From the NCBI GenBank assembly GCA_037957365.1, contig JARHVA010000592.1:1563501-1627500 (forward strand): 64,000 bases of DNA, in the 5' to 3' direction. Shown piece after piece: positions 11,243 through 23,400 of this stretch (positions are counted from its first letter, which is position 1; the number at the start of each line of letters is the position of its first letter). The notes beneath the pieces were generated by a model. It saw nothing but the letters and a program-made list of their open reading frames with translations. It was not told the DNA's origin and searched no databases. The DNA is from Torreya grandis (taxonomy: Eukaryota; Streptophyta; Pinopsida; Cupressales; Taxaceae). The translations under genes were made by a program, and so were the position numbers.

Positions 11243-12198
11243 TGTCATGTCTCTTTTTTCAAATAAATTAAAAATAATAATAAAGTTAATATTTTAAGTT
11301 GTCTATGTGACTTTTGATTTTATTTTAAAAAAATGACAACTTAATATTACTTTATTATTATTAGAAATAAAAGAAAAAGGTGAAAAAAGGGAAAAGTGAA
11401 AATAAAAGAAAAAGGTGAGAAAAGAGAAAATAGAAGAAAAAAGTGAAAATAAAAGAAAAAGGTAAAAGTGAGAAGTAAAACCCTAAACCTAAAATTATAA
11501 TCCCAACCCTAAAAGTGACAATTGAGTCTATATATTGAGAATCCTCATTAAAAATCATTCAATTTTTATTTTCAATATTTCTCAATTGATTGAGCCTTCC
11601 AGTTCATCGATTTTCAGCATAAGGGCAAAAAGTTGGAACAAATTGTGAGGATGAAAACCCTCACCATTCGGATTTAGGTTTGAGGATAAAAACCGTCTAA
11701 ACCTGAGGTAATTTCTACCAGAAATTACAAGTGTGCTACATCGAAATCTTCAAACATCAATTCAATAGCGGCCTGGGTGCATCGTTTAATACAACAGCGT
11801 TGATTGAGTTTGTTGCCGAGTGCAAAAATAAGATCATAACTTACAGTAGGATTTCAACCGCCCAATACAAAGAATGGAATTGATAGTAGGGTTTCCAGAG
11901 TTGACCAAGGGATCACAAGGGTTTCATAAAATATTCTTTTGCCCTTTTAAAGATCAAGATTTGCAGAAATAATAACGAATAAATTCCAACACATTGCCCT
12001 TCCAACAGTAAGTATAAGGTTGAAAAATTTCAATCGATGGAAGTTTCCCAATTGGAGCCAGTTGTTCCCAAAATCTGTCACTAGCGGAGGAGTGAACTAG
12101 CGGAGGAGCGAAGGAGCGGAGGAGCGGACAATATTTGAAACTAATTTTTTCCTGCCTGGTTGGGCCCCCTGAGTGCGACAGGCGGGACCACGGATCCA

Positions 12199-13635
12199 AT
12201 GGAGGTCACTGCGGGTAGCAGTACCTTTGGGGATCTGTCCAAGAATCTATTAGGGGATAGTCCATCCAATGGATGGAAAAAGGCACTCTTAGGTGAAAAG
12301 ACATGTCCATCGAAAGGCATGTCGAGCCTCCCTGTTCTCTCGGAAGGCAAGGCGTTGAGTATCCCAGACGATCTGGTGGAGGAAATAGTGGCATCCATGG
12401 ACCTTACGCTGGTTGGTAAGTTTTTTTCTTTCCGTCCTAATATCGAAATGCTTAGGAGATGGATTCTGTCTAGATGGAAAGTCAAAGGTAGTGTTTCAAA
12501 CACAGCCATGGCTAGAGGTCTATTCCTTTTTAGATTTACGAACAAGGAGGACATGATCGCTACCCTTGCTAGAGGTCCTTGGCTGTTTGGACCTCATTCT
12601 CTAGCCTTATGCCCGTGGAAACCAGGATTTGATCCTAACTCGGACCTGAATAAGACAGCACCTGCTTGGGTAAGATTACCAAGATTCCCTTTGGAATTCT
12701 GGGATGAAAAAATCTTCACAGCCATTGGCAATTCTATTGGTCAATATGTCACCTCAGATCATATAACTAGAACTAAGTCCATATGTGTGTTTGCTAGACT
12801 CTGTGTTAATATTGAAATAAATAAGACTCTCCCTACGTCCATTGAGCTTAACTCTAAATATGGAACCTGGACTCAGCGAATTACTTATGAGAATGCTACC
12901 ACTTTCTGTCAAATATGTAAGAGGAAGGGACATCTAATGACACAATGCAAAGTGAAGCAAAGGGGGATGAAAGAGGATTTTCAGAATATAGAGGAGCAAG
13001 CGAACAACAAGCAGGAAATAGAGAATAATGTGAAAATTCCTGACAATACAGGAAAAGGAGAGGAGGGGAAGGGAAAAGAGGCTACCCCTAGCAGTGAAGG
13101 TGAAGTTGTCAATATAGGATTAGATGATAGTTAGAAGGCTACAGAAGGAGAGGAGGAGAAGAGAAAAGAGGATAGCATCAGTAGTGAGGGAAAAGAGGTC
13201 CCAAAGGAGAATATATTAGAAAAACAGACTAATATGTTTAAGGAAGGGTCAGGAGGGGACCTTTTGCTAAAAGAAGTCAATGAAGATGACACAGTTTCAA
13301 GGAGTGGACAGGAAAAAGTAACACCTAAAAGCCACACTCAACGAGTACCAGATCCACAGTCAAATACAGACTTTTTCCGTGATCTGGAAAATGGAGGCCA
13401 GGTAGGAAACTACTTGGCAACAAGGGTAGTAGGACAAAATGACAGCAATGAACAGGAAGAATGGGTTACCCCAAATAAAAAGATCCGGAAAGGTAAAAAA
13501 TATGCAGATGTTGGTACTGAGCCCAAACAAGGGAGGCCAACCTTAAGGGAAACAAGACAAAGAGAGATTGCTAAGGAGATTGCCAGTGGAAAACAGAAAA
13601 CACGGGAGTCCCAACCCTCCAAACTCTCTAAATGA
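12199..13635 (+). pseudogene. LINE ORF1: DUF4283 RNA-binding protein with zinc knuckle, one nonsense codon
   Basis: I chose the ATG at 12,199 (MEVTAGSSTFGDL); the frame is open upstream to 12,160 but has no ATG. The DUF4283 domain (about residues 60-170) has LVGKFFSFRPNIEMLRRWI, GLFLFRFTNKEDM and GPWLFGPHSLALCPW. WVRLPRFPLEFWDE follows, then a CCHC knuckle C-Q-I-C-K-R-K-G-H-L-M-T-Q-C near residue 240. The C-terminal third is acidic and basic low-complexity sequence. A single in-frame TAG (13,132-13,134) interrupts a reading frame that otherwise runs to the TGA at 13,633-13,635. Such proteins bind the LINE RNA in the retrotransposition particle. The stop overlaps the ORF2 start (ATGA). Confidence 0.88.
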
Positions 13636-16600
13636 GAATATTATCATGGAATTTGAGGGGCTTTAACAGTCCCTCAAAGCAGTTTGAGGTTAAAAACTGC
13701 ATTTTAGATAATAAACTTGATATTCTATTACTCCGAGAAGTCAAGATGAAAGAGGAGAATTTTGCGAAAATTGTTGACTATATATGGCCTAAGGCGGTTT
13801 TTTGTATTAGTCCTGCTGCAAGGGCTTCAGGAGGGATTGTCACTATGTGGAATAGTGCTAAAATCCAAGGATCTCTTATGGCCCATCATAAGCACTTTTT
13901 GATTACCAATTTTTCCATGAATTCCTTGAACTGGATGTTGGTAAATGTTTATGCACCGAATAATAGAGCTTTGAGACAGAAATTATGGATAGATTTGAGT
14001 AGCTACAGGAATAACCCTCAGAATTCTAAATGGATGTTACCCAGATATTTTAACACACCTTTATACCCTTCTGAAAAACAGGGTGGAATTATTTATTACT
14101 CGGACAGCATGTTTGACTTTGCTGAATTCATCAATGATTGGGGATTATTGGACATAGCGCTGCAGAACCAAAATTTTACTTGGACCAATAGAAGAAAAGG
14201 AGATCAAATGATTAAGGTTAAATTAGATATATTTCTGATATCAAGCAACTGGAATGTTTATCAAAATATGCAGGCGCAGGCTCTACCCAGAACCATGTCC
14301 GACCACTGCCCGATTATCCTCAATTGGAGAGATCAGGGACATCACGGACCTCCTCCATTCCGTTTTGAAGCTATGTGGATTAAACACAAAGGTTTTAGAC
14401 AAATGGTGGTGCAATAGTGGAATATTCCCATTCAAGGTACTCCCATGTTTAGAATAGTCAAGAAACTCCAGCACATTAAGCAAGAAGTTTATCGCTAGAA
14501 TAGATACAGTTTTGGACAGGTTTTCCAGCAGAAGAAAAATATAATGAGAAAACTCAAAGCTATTCAGCAACTGATTGATCAAGGGGATGACTCTGAGGGC
14601 ACCTTAGAAGAAGAGAACAGTCTGTCTTCAGAATGGAAGAATCTGATGGAAAGGGAAGAGGTTTTTTGGAAACAAAAATCCCGTGTTCAATGGCTCAAAG
14701 AGGGTGATAGGAACACTACTTTTTTTCATCTCTCAGCTATGAAACATAGAAAAGCCAACTCAATAACTAAGCTTGTCCTGGATAATGGAGACATTATTAC
14801 TGAAGATAACGAAATAGGGGAGCAAGCCAAGGTGTTCTTTCAGAATCTACTTACGGAAGAAAAAAATAATGATAGAATTGATAGATCTATGAGTCAATTC
14901 ATTGATAAAATCCCCTGTTTGATAACAGAAGAAGACAATCTGAAAATGTTAAAGCCTGTATCTGATAAAGAAGTACATGTTTTATTCTCCATGGGCGCTT
15001 TTAAAGCCCCGAGTCCTGATGGCTTTCCTCCTATATTCTTTCAGGAATATTGGGAGATTGTTGGAGCGGACCTCATGGCTGCAGTTCGTGATTTTTTCAG
15101 ATCTGGAAAACTTTTGAAACAAGTCAATAATACCTTCATTGTACTTGTTCCTAAAAAATCTCAACCTTTACACTTTGTTGATTTCAGACCCATTAGCTTA
15201 TGCAACACTGTGTATAAGATATGTACTAAACTACTGGTTTTGAGAATTCAACCCTTGCTTGACAATTATTTCTCCTGCTCAAAAAAGTTTCATCCCGGGC
15301 AAACAGATTCTTGATGTTGTGATCACCACACATGAGACTATCCACTCCATGGATAAGAGCAGAATCCCTGGGATGGCCCTCAAGCTTATGATAGAGTCTC
15401 ATGGACTTTTCTATTCCAAGTGATTAGAAAATTTGGGTTTAATGATAAATTGTCTTGCTTATTATGGAATGCGGTCTCTTCTGCTAAATTCTCAGTGCTG
15501 GTTAATGGTGTTCCTAGAGGGTTTTTCTCCTCTTTGAGATGAATTCGTCAGGGAGACCCCCTCTCCCCGTACCTATTCATCATTATCGCTGAGGCACTGG
15601 GAAGATACATACAAGCTGATATAGTTTCAAAAAAGCTAGTAGGCATCAAACCTGCCTCTTCCCTTCATCCTATGGTTATACAGAAGTTTGTGGATGATAC
15701 CATCTTATTTGGTATCTCATCGGTGATCGAAGCTAGAAGATGGAAGAATATACTTAATGATTATGCTAGAGACTCGAGACAAAGAATAAATTTCCAGAAA
15801 AGCAATGTGTACTTCTTCAACACTCCCAATGAACTTAGGCATATAATCATTGATATCTTAGATTGTGTTGAGGCTGGCCTACCAGCTACCTACCTAGGTC
15901 TCCCTCTCTCGGTCAAAGAGGTATCTTCAGGGTTTTGGAATGGTATTGTGGAACGTACACAGAGAAAACTTCTTGGGTGGAAGGGGAAACTACTCAGTAG
16001 TTTGGGTAAGCTGCAACTTCTTTGGACATCTTTGCAAGGTATTCCTACTTCATGTCTCTTTTTAAAATTCCTACGTATTTTGCTGAAAAGCTGGAACAGA
16101 TCCAAAGAAAATTTTTATGGACGGGAGTGGAAAACAAACAGAGAATGTCTTTACTCAGATGGGAAAAAGTGTCTCCCAAAATCTCATGGTGGACTTAATA
16201 TAAGATCCATCAGGAATATGAATAAAGCCCTCCTCTCAAAAGTTTGTTGAAATCTGATTCACAACAACAGTGAGTGGGGGGAAATAATGTATGCCAAATA
16301 CATGCATAGCATTGATGATTCCAACTTTCTTCAACAGGCGGGATTACCCCAGGAGTCTGTGATATGGAATAAAATGCTAAAAAGTAGAAGTCTTCTCAAA
16401 CAGGGAATTAAATGGAAGCTTGGAAATCGCCGGCAGATTAAATTATGAGAGGATAATTGGTTAAGGGACAAGCCTCTCATCTCCCAAGGAAACTATGGAG
16501 AAATTATAGGCCTGACTACTCAGTTCTTTGGTGATAGGGTTAGTGATTATATGAAAAATAATAATGGGATAACGAGCTGGAAAAACCTTTTGGATTGTTG

Positions 16601-17834
16601 TGTGCATAGGCCTGAGCTTATCCCAAGAATTCAAGAGATCCAGCAATGTGTTCAAGAGATCAGAATCCCACTCTTCTCTCGGGAGGATGAACAATATTGG
16701 TGGCCGGATAAGAATGGATTGTTCTCTGTCAAATCTGCTTATCATCTACTTACACCTGAAGCTCAGAATAAGGAGGTATGGAAAAAAGTTTGGAATCATA
16801 AACTCATTCCAAAGATTAACTTGTTTTGGTGGGCTACTGCCCATAACAAAATCCTTACTCAAGACAACCTTCAAAAAAGGGAGTTTACTTTGGTCAACAG
16901 ATGTTTTCTGTGTGGTTCAAGAGAGGAATCAGTTTCACACCTATTCATACACTGTGAGTTTACCCGAGATTTATGAGGCAAAATACTTAAAAACTTTGGC
17001 ATTGAATGGGTTTGCAATTCTGACCTTGAAGTTATTCTCAGCTGGAACTCAACCTTCACACATCCCTGGATTAAGGAACTATGGAAGCAAGCTCTACCAT
17101 GCTTGAGCTGGACTTTATGGAAAGAGCGAAATCACAGAATTTTCAGGGACACTGGTAGAAATGCTGCTTAGGGGTTTAACTCCTTTGCTAGGACCATCTT
17201 GGAAAGTGTTACAACAGCTCATATTAGTGTTGAGGAGAAACCCCTATCTGAATTTGAAAGTCAAATTGCTACCAAATGGAAGGTTTTAAACCTTATCCCT
17301 GGGCATGATAATTCCAAAATTCTTCAGAGACTTCATACTAAATGGATACCACCTAAACCCAATTGGATGAAACTCAATTTTGATGGAGCATCCAAGTTGA
17401 GTGGTAAAGCAAGTGGAAGAGGAATAATAAGAAATGAAAAAGGGGGGATGTCTGTTGTCTATGCTGGTGACATGGGTTGCCAGAGCAATAACTATGCTAA
17501 AGCTATGGCCTTGCTTTGGGGATTAAAGTTAGCTATATCCCTAGGAATTAGAAATTTGAATATTCAGGGAGATTCTAAGTTGATCATAGATGCCGTTAAT
17601 AAAGCATCTAACGTTGGTATCCATCTAAAAGACATCATTACGGACATCCAGTTTCTTTTACAAAAGTTTTCCGAAGTTGAGATTACCCACACCTACAGAG
17701 AAGGTAACAGGGTCGCTGATGCTTGTGCCAACATTGGTCAGCAATTCTCAGGATGGAGGGTATGGCGACAAGGGGCTCATATACCCCCAAACATTAGAGA
17801 GATCATTCAGAAGGAGATGACGGAGCATGAATGA
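13632..17834 (+). pseudogene. LINE ORF2: endonuclease, reverse transcriptase, zf-RVT and RNase H, inactivated
   Basis: The endonuclease starts MRILSWNLRGFNS and keeps NVYAPN and SDHCPIIL, but the usual GDFN motif reads R-Y-F-N. The reverse transcriptase has AFKAPSPDGFPPIFF, DFRPISLCNTVYK, RQGDPLSPYLF and the catalytic F-V-D-D (15,687-15,698). A frameshift occurs near 15,271. Near 15,381 the codons for the motif A aspartate appear to be deleted between L and AYDRVSW. A zf-RVT region follows at about 16,700-16,976. The RNase H domain (17,340-17,760) has LNFDGASK, IQGDSKLI and HTYREGNRVADA, but the catalytic Glu is replaced by Lys (NYAKAMALLWGL). Stops occur at 14,415, 14,496, 16,248 and 16,974, among others. 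The protein would nick DNA and copy LINE RNA at the nick; this copy cannot. Confidence 0.9.
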
Positions 17835-18144
17835 TGCACATTGGTGACGAAGATAGCTTTCGAAGGTGGTCCACGTGGAGAAGGCCATTGCGGATCATGG
17901 ACGCGGTGGATAATCCAGGGAATGCTGACAATGCGGACAGTGAGAATCTTAAGGATCTTGTTAATTCTATAGTTATGTAGTTTCGTCCTTTTTGACTCTG
18001 GTCTTTACAGTGTTTTGTTTTGCTTCTGACTTTGTTTCTCCGCTGTGCCGTTGGTTCGGTGCTGGCATCTTTTGTTTGCCAGCCTTCCTGTCTTTTTTGA
18101 CTGTATAGGGTTCGGCCCCTGGTTTGCCACCTTAATTAATCAAT
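17835..18144 (+). other. LINE 3' untranslated region
   Basis: From the ORF2 stop to the target duplication. It is T/G-rich in the second half (about 17,985-18,080) and ends in a short TTAATTAAT-type tail, as in plant L1 elements with weak poly(A). Confidence 0.75.
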
Positions 18145-18395
18145 AACAGTAAGTATAAAGTTGGAATTTCATAAATATTGTTAGCATTCCTTTGTAATCT
18201 GATTTTGGCAATAAACCCATTTTGTAAAAGTATTAAAGAATTGAAACAAAGTTGATACTTTCTTGTGAATTACAATTTTGTTATATCTTTGAAAGCAATT
18301 GTAGAATTATTTATTTAACTACCAATTTAGAAAATAAAGGTTTACATAAAATCCATAATTATTCAAATTTGTCCAAAAAGGGACATTACAAGAAT

Positions 18396-20410
18396 CTATA
18401 GAATTTAATTGAAGATGCACATAAAAATTGAACATGTCCGGAAGATCTAAGCTAGAACACCCAACACTTGTGGAAATTCAAACATTTCATAGTTGCCAAC
18501 TTTAGAAATTTTATAAATCCAAAAATTTGGGTCCATTCAAGAGGGCAAAAAAATCCAAAAATCTGGAATCCTTGAAAAGTTCATAAAATCCCGGTCCCGA
18601 ATATACACACATGTATGAGCATAATTTTATAAATATACAAAATTGACAAATACAATAAAAAATTAATAACATAATATAAAATGTTAATATATTTAATATT
18701 ATATAATATATAAGGTCACTGGGTGTCTTCTTTTCAAAATAAATTTAAAAAACTAATTATTTTTTTAAAAAAAGGGCCAACCTAGACAGAACATATCCCG
18801 GATCAGTCGTGTGCCTAGTATATAGATAGGCCTATCGGTCGAGGCCATTGCCATATCGATATATAGGGTCCTCACCCTGATTGTTGCTTGTTGCGTTTAT
18901 ATTGCTGCCCAAGATGTTAGATCTATTGAGTGAACTAACAAGGATTATGGGCATCTCCAGTACCTCCACCAGCAGATTTATTTGGATTTCCAACACGAGG
19001 ATCCTCCAAGCCAAGACCCTATGATTGAAGAGAAGCGAAATTCTAGGCCATAATGTGACCCTCGACCCCCCCAGATATAGATAGAGCCCCTATCTATATA
19101 TGGGGGCCTTTGCCATATAGATATATAGGACCCTCATGCCTTTGTCGTTAGGTCCTCTGACTTCACTTCAGTAAGAGCATTTATGTCAAGGTAGTGGTAG
19201 AGCATCCGAACCAAATAATATATTCAGAGCGCATCTTTCTCTATAAGCTATGCTCGGGAGGCCAAGAGAACTATAGGGAAGGGAGGACGAGATCCCAGAT
19301 CCCAGATAGAGATGAGATAGGTTGTCAAGCCCAAATAGAGATAGGTGGGGTTGAGTGCCTTGGATGTCCCCAATGCCCAGTTTGAATCTCATCAAGGTCC
19401 ATACAGCTGCACCATGCCATCAACTTGATCTGATCCGACGACTGCCAAAAAAATCCAAATCCAGCCAGATTTTGTGCAAATACAGTCAAATTTGGTAACT
19501 ATGCAATGAATGCAGTGAAAGATTAGTGGAATGGAATATTGCCTCTCTAACATAGATGTTTTCCTAATTGATGTTCGTGAAGCTAAAGATGTAAGCAAAA
19601 GACACTGTCAGGAGAAATAATAAATTTAAGAGGACACAAGATCCAGCACTGCCACAAGAGGAAGATTGGGGTAAGCAAAAATAAAACCCCGCTTTACATT
19701 TCCAAAATGAAATTGAGAAGCCTAGCTCCTTTGCAGTCCTTGTGGCTCCTTTCTAAGTAGAACATTTTGAAATTTATCCATTTGATGGCCAAGTCAATGA
19801 TAAAAATTCAATATCTTTCTCAGGCAGCAAAGGTGTATTTTGGCACCCATGGCTACAATAATGAGCAAAGGACAAAAGCATTAAAAATCGTGGGAAAGCT
19901 ATGCTCGGTCCCTGTAGAAAAAGAATAAACCCCCAATTCTTTATTTGGAAAATTTGGGTAGTTGCTGGAAACTCAATTCTACCCAATAGGATATGAAGGA
20001 GTGAAATTGACGAAATGGCAGTGCTTTGGACAAAGGCAAGGAGTCAATTTTTTCACAAAATGTGTATCCCATGACTTGGAGACAAGTTTTTTAGAAGGAA
20101 TTTTCTGATTCCATGTTGTGAACTAAGCCATAGTATGAGAGCAGTTTAAAGGCTCCAATGAAATCTTACGCCTAAGATTAAAGAGTTAGAAGCATGCTTA
20201 CAATTTGTTTTGCAAGGAAAAATAGTGGGAAGCTCTTGGAGGTGAGATAGAGATCAGATTAACTACCAAACCGACCATGTTAGGCCTTGTGAACAAGTTC
20301 ATGGTTCCTAGGTCGTGAAACATTTCAAGGGCATGCCATAATGAGGATGTTCTTCAAATTTTAAGAATGTGAAATGTGATGCCAAGAGAATTTCCTTACA
20401 ACTTAGTCAA
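18396..20410. other. Intergenic region with GATA-rich repeat; 3' flank of the LysM gene
   Basis: Positions 18,396-18,780 are AT-rich with no gene. Positions 18,790-19,130 hold the same CTAT/GATA-rich repeat type as 3,300-3,535 (blocks such as CCTATCTATATATGGGGGCC). The remainder is the region downstream of a minus-strand gene ending at 20,411. An AATAAA on the minus strand (19,940-19,945) could be its poly(A) signal. No exon or ORF with a family was found. Confidence 0.45.
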
Positions 20411-20476
20411 TCAAAACTCACTTAAATTCATCTTGCATAGCTTCCTTTCTATTCCAAAGGCTAATTGAAAAGTATC
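20411..20476 (-). CDS. LysM gene, terminal exon
   Basis: The acceptor (…TTAGGCAG) lies at 20,477-20,480. The exon runs 22 codons to TGA at 20,411-20,413 (begins DTFQLAFGIE, ends NLSEF) in the phase left by the previous exon. It is short with no domain, so it rests on splice signals and frame only. Confidence 0.55.
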   Translation of the reverse strand, partial: DTFQLAFGIERKLCKMNLSEF

Positions 20477-23400
20477 CTGCCTAAGAGGAATATTTATGGA
20501 ATAAAAGTTCGCATTGAACTATGAATACCAATAAGGATATACCAGCACCGAAATCCTATGTCTGATAAGGAAATTACAGCATTAAGACTAGTTTTTAGAA
20601 TAAAACTATTGATGAATAGCTTTCTACTACTATCCATGTAAGCTTGACAAAAGCAGAGCAACAATAAGTTTAAACAAAATGAACTATGGTTACTTACTGT
20701 TGGAGTGTACCCATTCGGTGAGCTCTCCAAAATATTAGTCTCGGTATCATCATCCAGAATGCTATGCCACCGTGTACGCTTTGGTATATGCTGTGTAATC
20801 AATGTTTTTTTCTCTGCTTCCTGTTCATATACTTCTTCGTCCATTTGGCGTCTGATTGAATGCATCAACCATCTAATACAGTAAGCTAGCGCAGGAGCCA
20901 AGAACAGAAAGACCAGAGTCGCTTTAACCTGAAAACAAATCATTGATCTTTTGTGTCATAATTTGGCATTTATACTAGCATCCAAAATTGATGTGGCAAT
21001 TGCAAGGATAGTTAAGACTTCAAATTCTAAACTTATATCTCCTTGAAGTCTAAAATATTTGAAATCATTTTACTCTGGGATCCCATATCCATCACATAAC
21101 TTACAAATTTTAAAGAGAGAGGAGATGACATGGTAGGTCCAAGCAGCTTATCTGGTGTTGTTGCAACCGTTGAAGCTGGTAACATATTTTGGTTCTTTGG
21201 TCTAACTTCATTTAAATCCGTTGTAATTGTGGAAACCTGATACATATTGCAGCTGCTCATCATATTAAAAGACATTAAACTCGCGCCATACACTCTGGAA
21301 CAATGTGTTACAAAAAGATGAAACTTGGTGAATGTCCCAAAATAATTTTCACAGATTTTAATGCCTAAACATAGATTATAAAGGAATTTTTATTTTTGGT
21401 GGAAAATAAGCCAAAATAGATAAATAGTAGTGATTTCAATTATTTCATTCACCAGCCCATATTCAATTTACTTTTCCTAAGTCCATTAGGAAGCTGTTAG
21501 CAGTTTGCATTGCAAGTAATAATGCAGAAATCCATATGCACTTTGCAGAAAATGCCATTCGTTGGGATATAAGATTAAAGTTTGAACCCAATTACATAGA
21601 GGACCAAGAACAATCACTCGTAAATCTAAATTCACAGAAACAAATGATCTATAACTGGAATATAAAATCAGAACCATTGCAGACTCACCCTTTTCAATAT
21701 CTTATGATGAACAGGTACTACTAAGATTTGACCAGCCAGAATCAAGTCAACATTATCAATGTGATTTACTGAAGCAATTTCCTCTGCTGATGTCTCATAC
21801 TGACTTGCAATTGATGTCAAAGTTTGACCCCTGAAAAAATGTAAAATAAATCCGAAAAATCCAAACATCAGAAGACACTGATAACCATTATCTCAAGTTA
21901 TAAAGCTTGTGGCAGTACAGAGATAGAAAATACAAAAATAACAATGATCTTATGTGGGTTATTTATGGTGCTTTGATTTAAGACATATAAGGGATGGAAT
22001 TTTTCACAGACCCATCAATAATGAGTGAAACTTACATTTTCTCAAAGCCACCATTCACATGTTGGAATGAAATTTTTCATAGACCCATCAATAATGAGTG
22101 GAACTTACATTTTCTCAAAGCCAATATTCACATATTAGAATTCATCTAAGTTTTTATCAAGCACAAAATTCTATACTAAAATATAAATTATGAGACAGGC
22201 CAGGCAACATCATGATAACTTTGAAATACACAAATCTAGAAAAAGGAAGACAACTATGACTTCAATATAGCATATAAATAACAAGATATTATAGACTATC
22301 GTAGAATTTAATCTTGATAACTATGCTGCTAAGTACACTGTCAATTGTGTCATGAAAGCCATCCTCAATAAGATCAACCATGTACCTATTAAAGTGTAAA
22401 TAGGAAAAACTGATGCTGTCATATAAACTGCTATTTTTCTCACATGATTTGATTTGGTTAATGTCCAAAGCACACAAAGCACCTAAGGTGCCTGACATTG
22501 TTTGATGAAAACACACAAAAACTTTGATGAAGCCCTTGAAATATTCCAAATAAGACAATCATTATGATCTGTATCAATAAGATCTTGAGCATGATAAATA
22601 TTCTTGACATTGATCTCGATCAGTAAGATATCAAGCATCATAAATATTCTTGACATTGATCTCACTTTCGTGTTCAGTTCAAATCCTGAAGCTTGTACAC
22701 TGCTACCTAGGAAGTTTTTATTGAAACACCCATTAGATTAACGTGAACATCAAGTTGTTAGGAGCAAGTCTAAGCTCCAACATTTTTTGTTTACATACAG
22801 CATTAAGACTTAGGAATTTATGCATAAACCAGGGGGGACTTATATTAAGTGGCTAACAATAATAGGTGGAATTTTATGGGTGATTAATTTGACAATGAAG
22901 TTACTCCCGTAAGAGACCACTTCTCCCTATTTATAAGGGATCTTATCCCCTTTGGGAGAGCCCCATATAATTATTCCATCACTAAAAGATCATTAGCAGT
23001 TCCCTTCTCGGCCACCCTCAACATATCTTTTCTGCATGCATGTGTTTGCAATGTATTGCCTGTTCCTTTTAGGAGTGAAGCATTTACAAATAAGACATCA
23101 CACAAAGATTTGATGAATAACAAAAAGCAACAAAAATGAAGTTAATAATTAAGTCCTGACAAATCAAAGAAAAAAGGAGTTAAATGTTTCAAAAACCAAC
23201 ATGGCAACATGAAATAATCTCGAAGAAAGAAAGAAATTATATTAATGTCCACAAATGACCAAAAGTAAGCCAATGGGACTCAGGAATACACTCAATTACA
23301 ATAGAAAAAGACGATATAAAAAGTACAAATACAAAGCCATATCAAAATGCGAAAATTGACAACAATAAAAAGCATCATAAAAGATGAAGAGAAGTTGACA

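Larger units (their letters stand above)
12023..18144 (+). mobile_element. Near full-length plant L1-type LINE, 6.1 kb
   Basis: The element is bounded by a 19-bp target duplication, AACAGTAAGTATAAGGTTG at 12,004-12,022 and the same with one G-to-A change at 18,145-18,163. That length is typical of LINE target-primed insertion. Inside are a 5' leader with short GCGGAGGAG-type repeats (about 12,080-12,125), ORF1 (12,199-13,635), ORF2 (13,632-17,834), and a 310-bp 3' UTR ending CCTTAATTAATCAAT in place of a long poly(A). The near-perfect target duplication suggests moderate age, although both ORFs are already disabled. It sits in the solo LTR and so is younger than it. Confidence 0.93.
11243..18390 (+). 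mobile_element. Solo LTR (about 1.0 kb net) split by a LINE
   Basis: The LTR starts TGTCATGTCTC at 11,243, ends GGGACATTACA at 18,390, and is flanked on both sides by AGAAT (11,238-11,242 and 18,391-18,395). Five-base duplications are what LTR integrases leave. Removing the nested LINE and one copy of its target duplication leaves about 1,007 bp. With no internal region or second LTR between the two target copies, this is a solo LTR left by LTR-LTR recombination. An A/G-rich block at 11,365-11,480 and the cap-like TATATATTGAGAATCC near 11,530 lie within it. Confidence 0.82.

Noticed and set aside
22755..23110. Possible copia-type solo LTR starting TGTTAGGAGC with a TATA-like box
   Set aside because: No matching CA-ended terminus or target duplication could be found.
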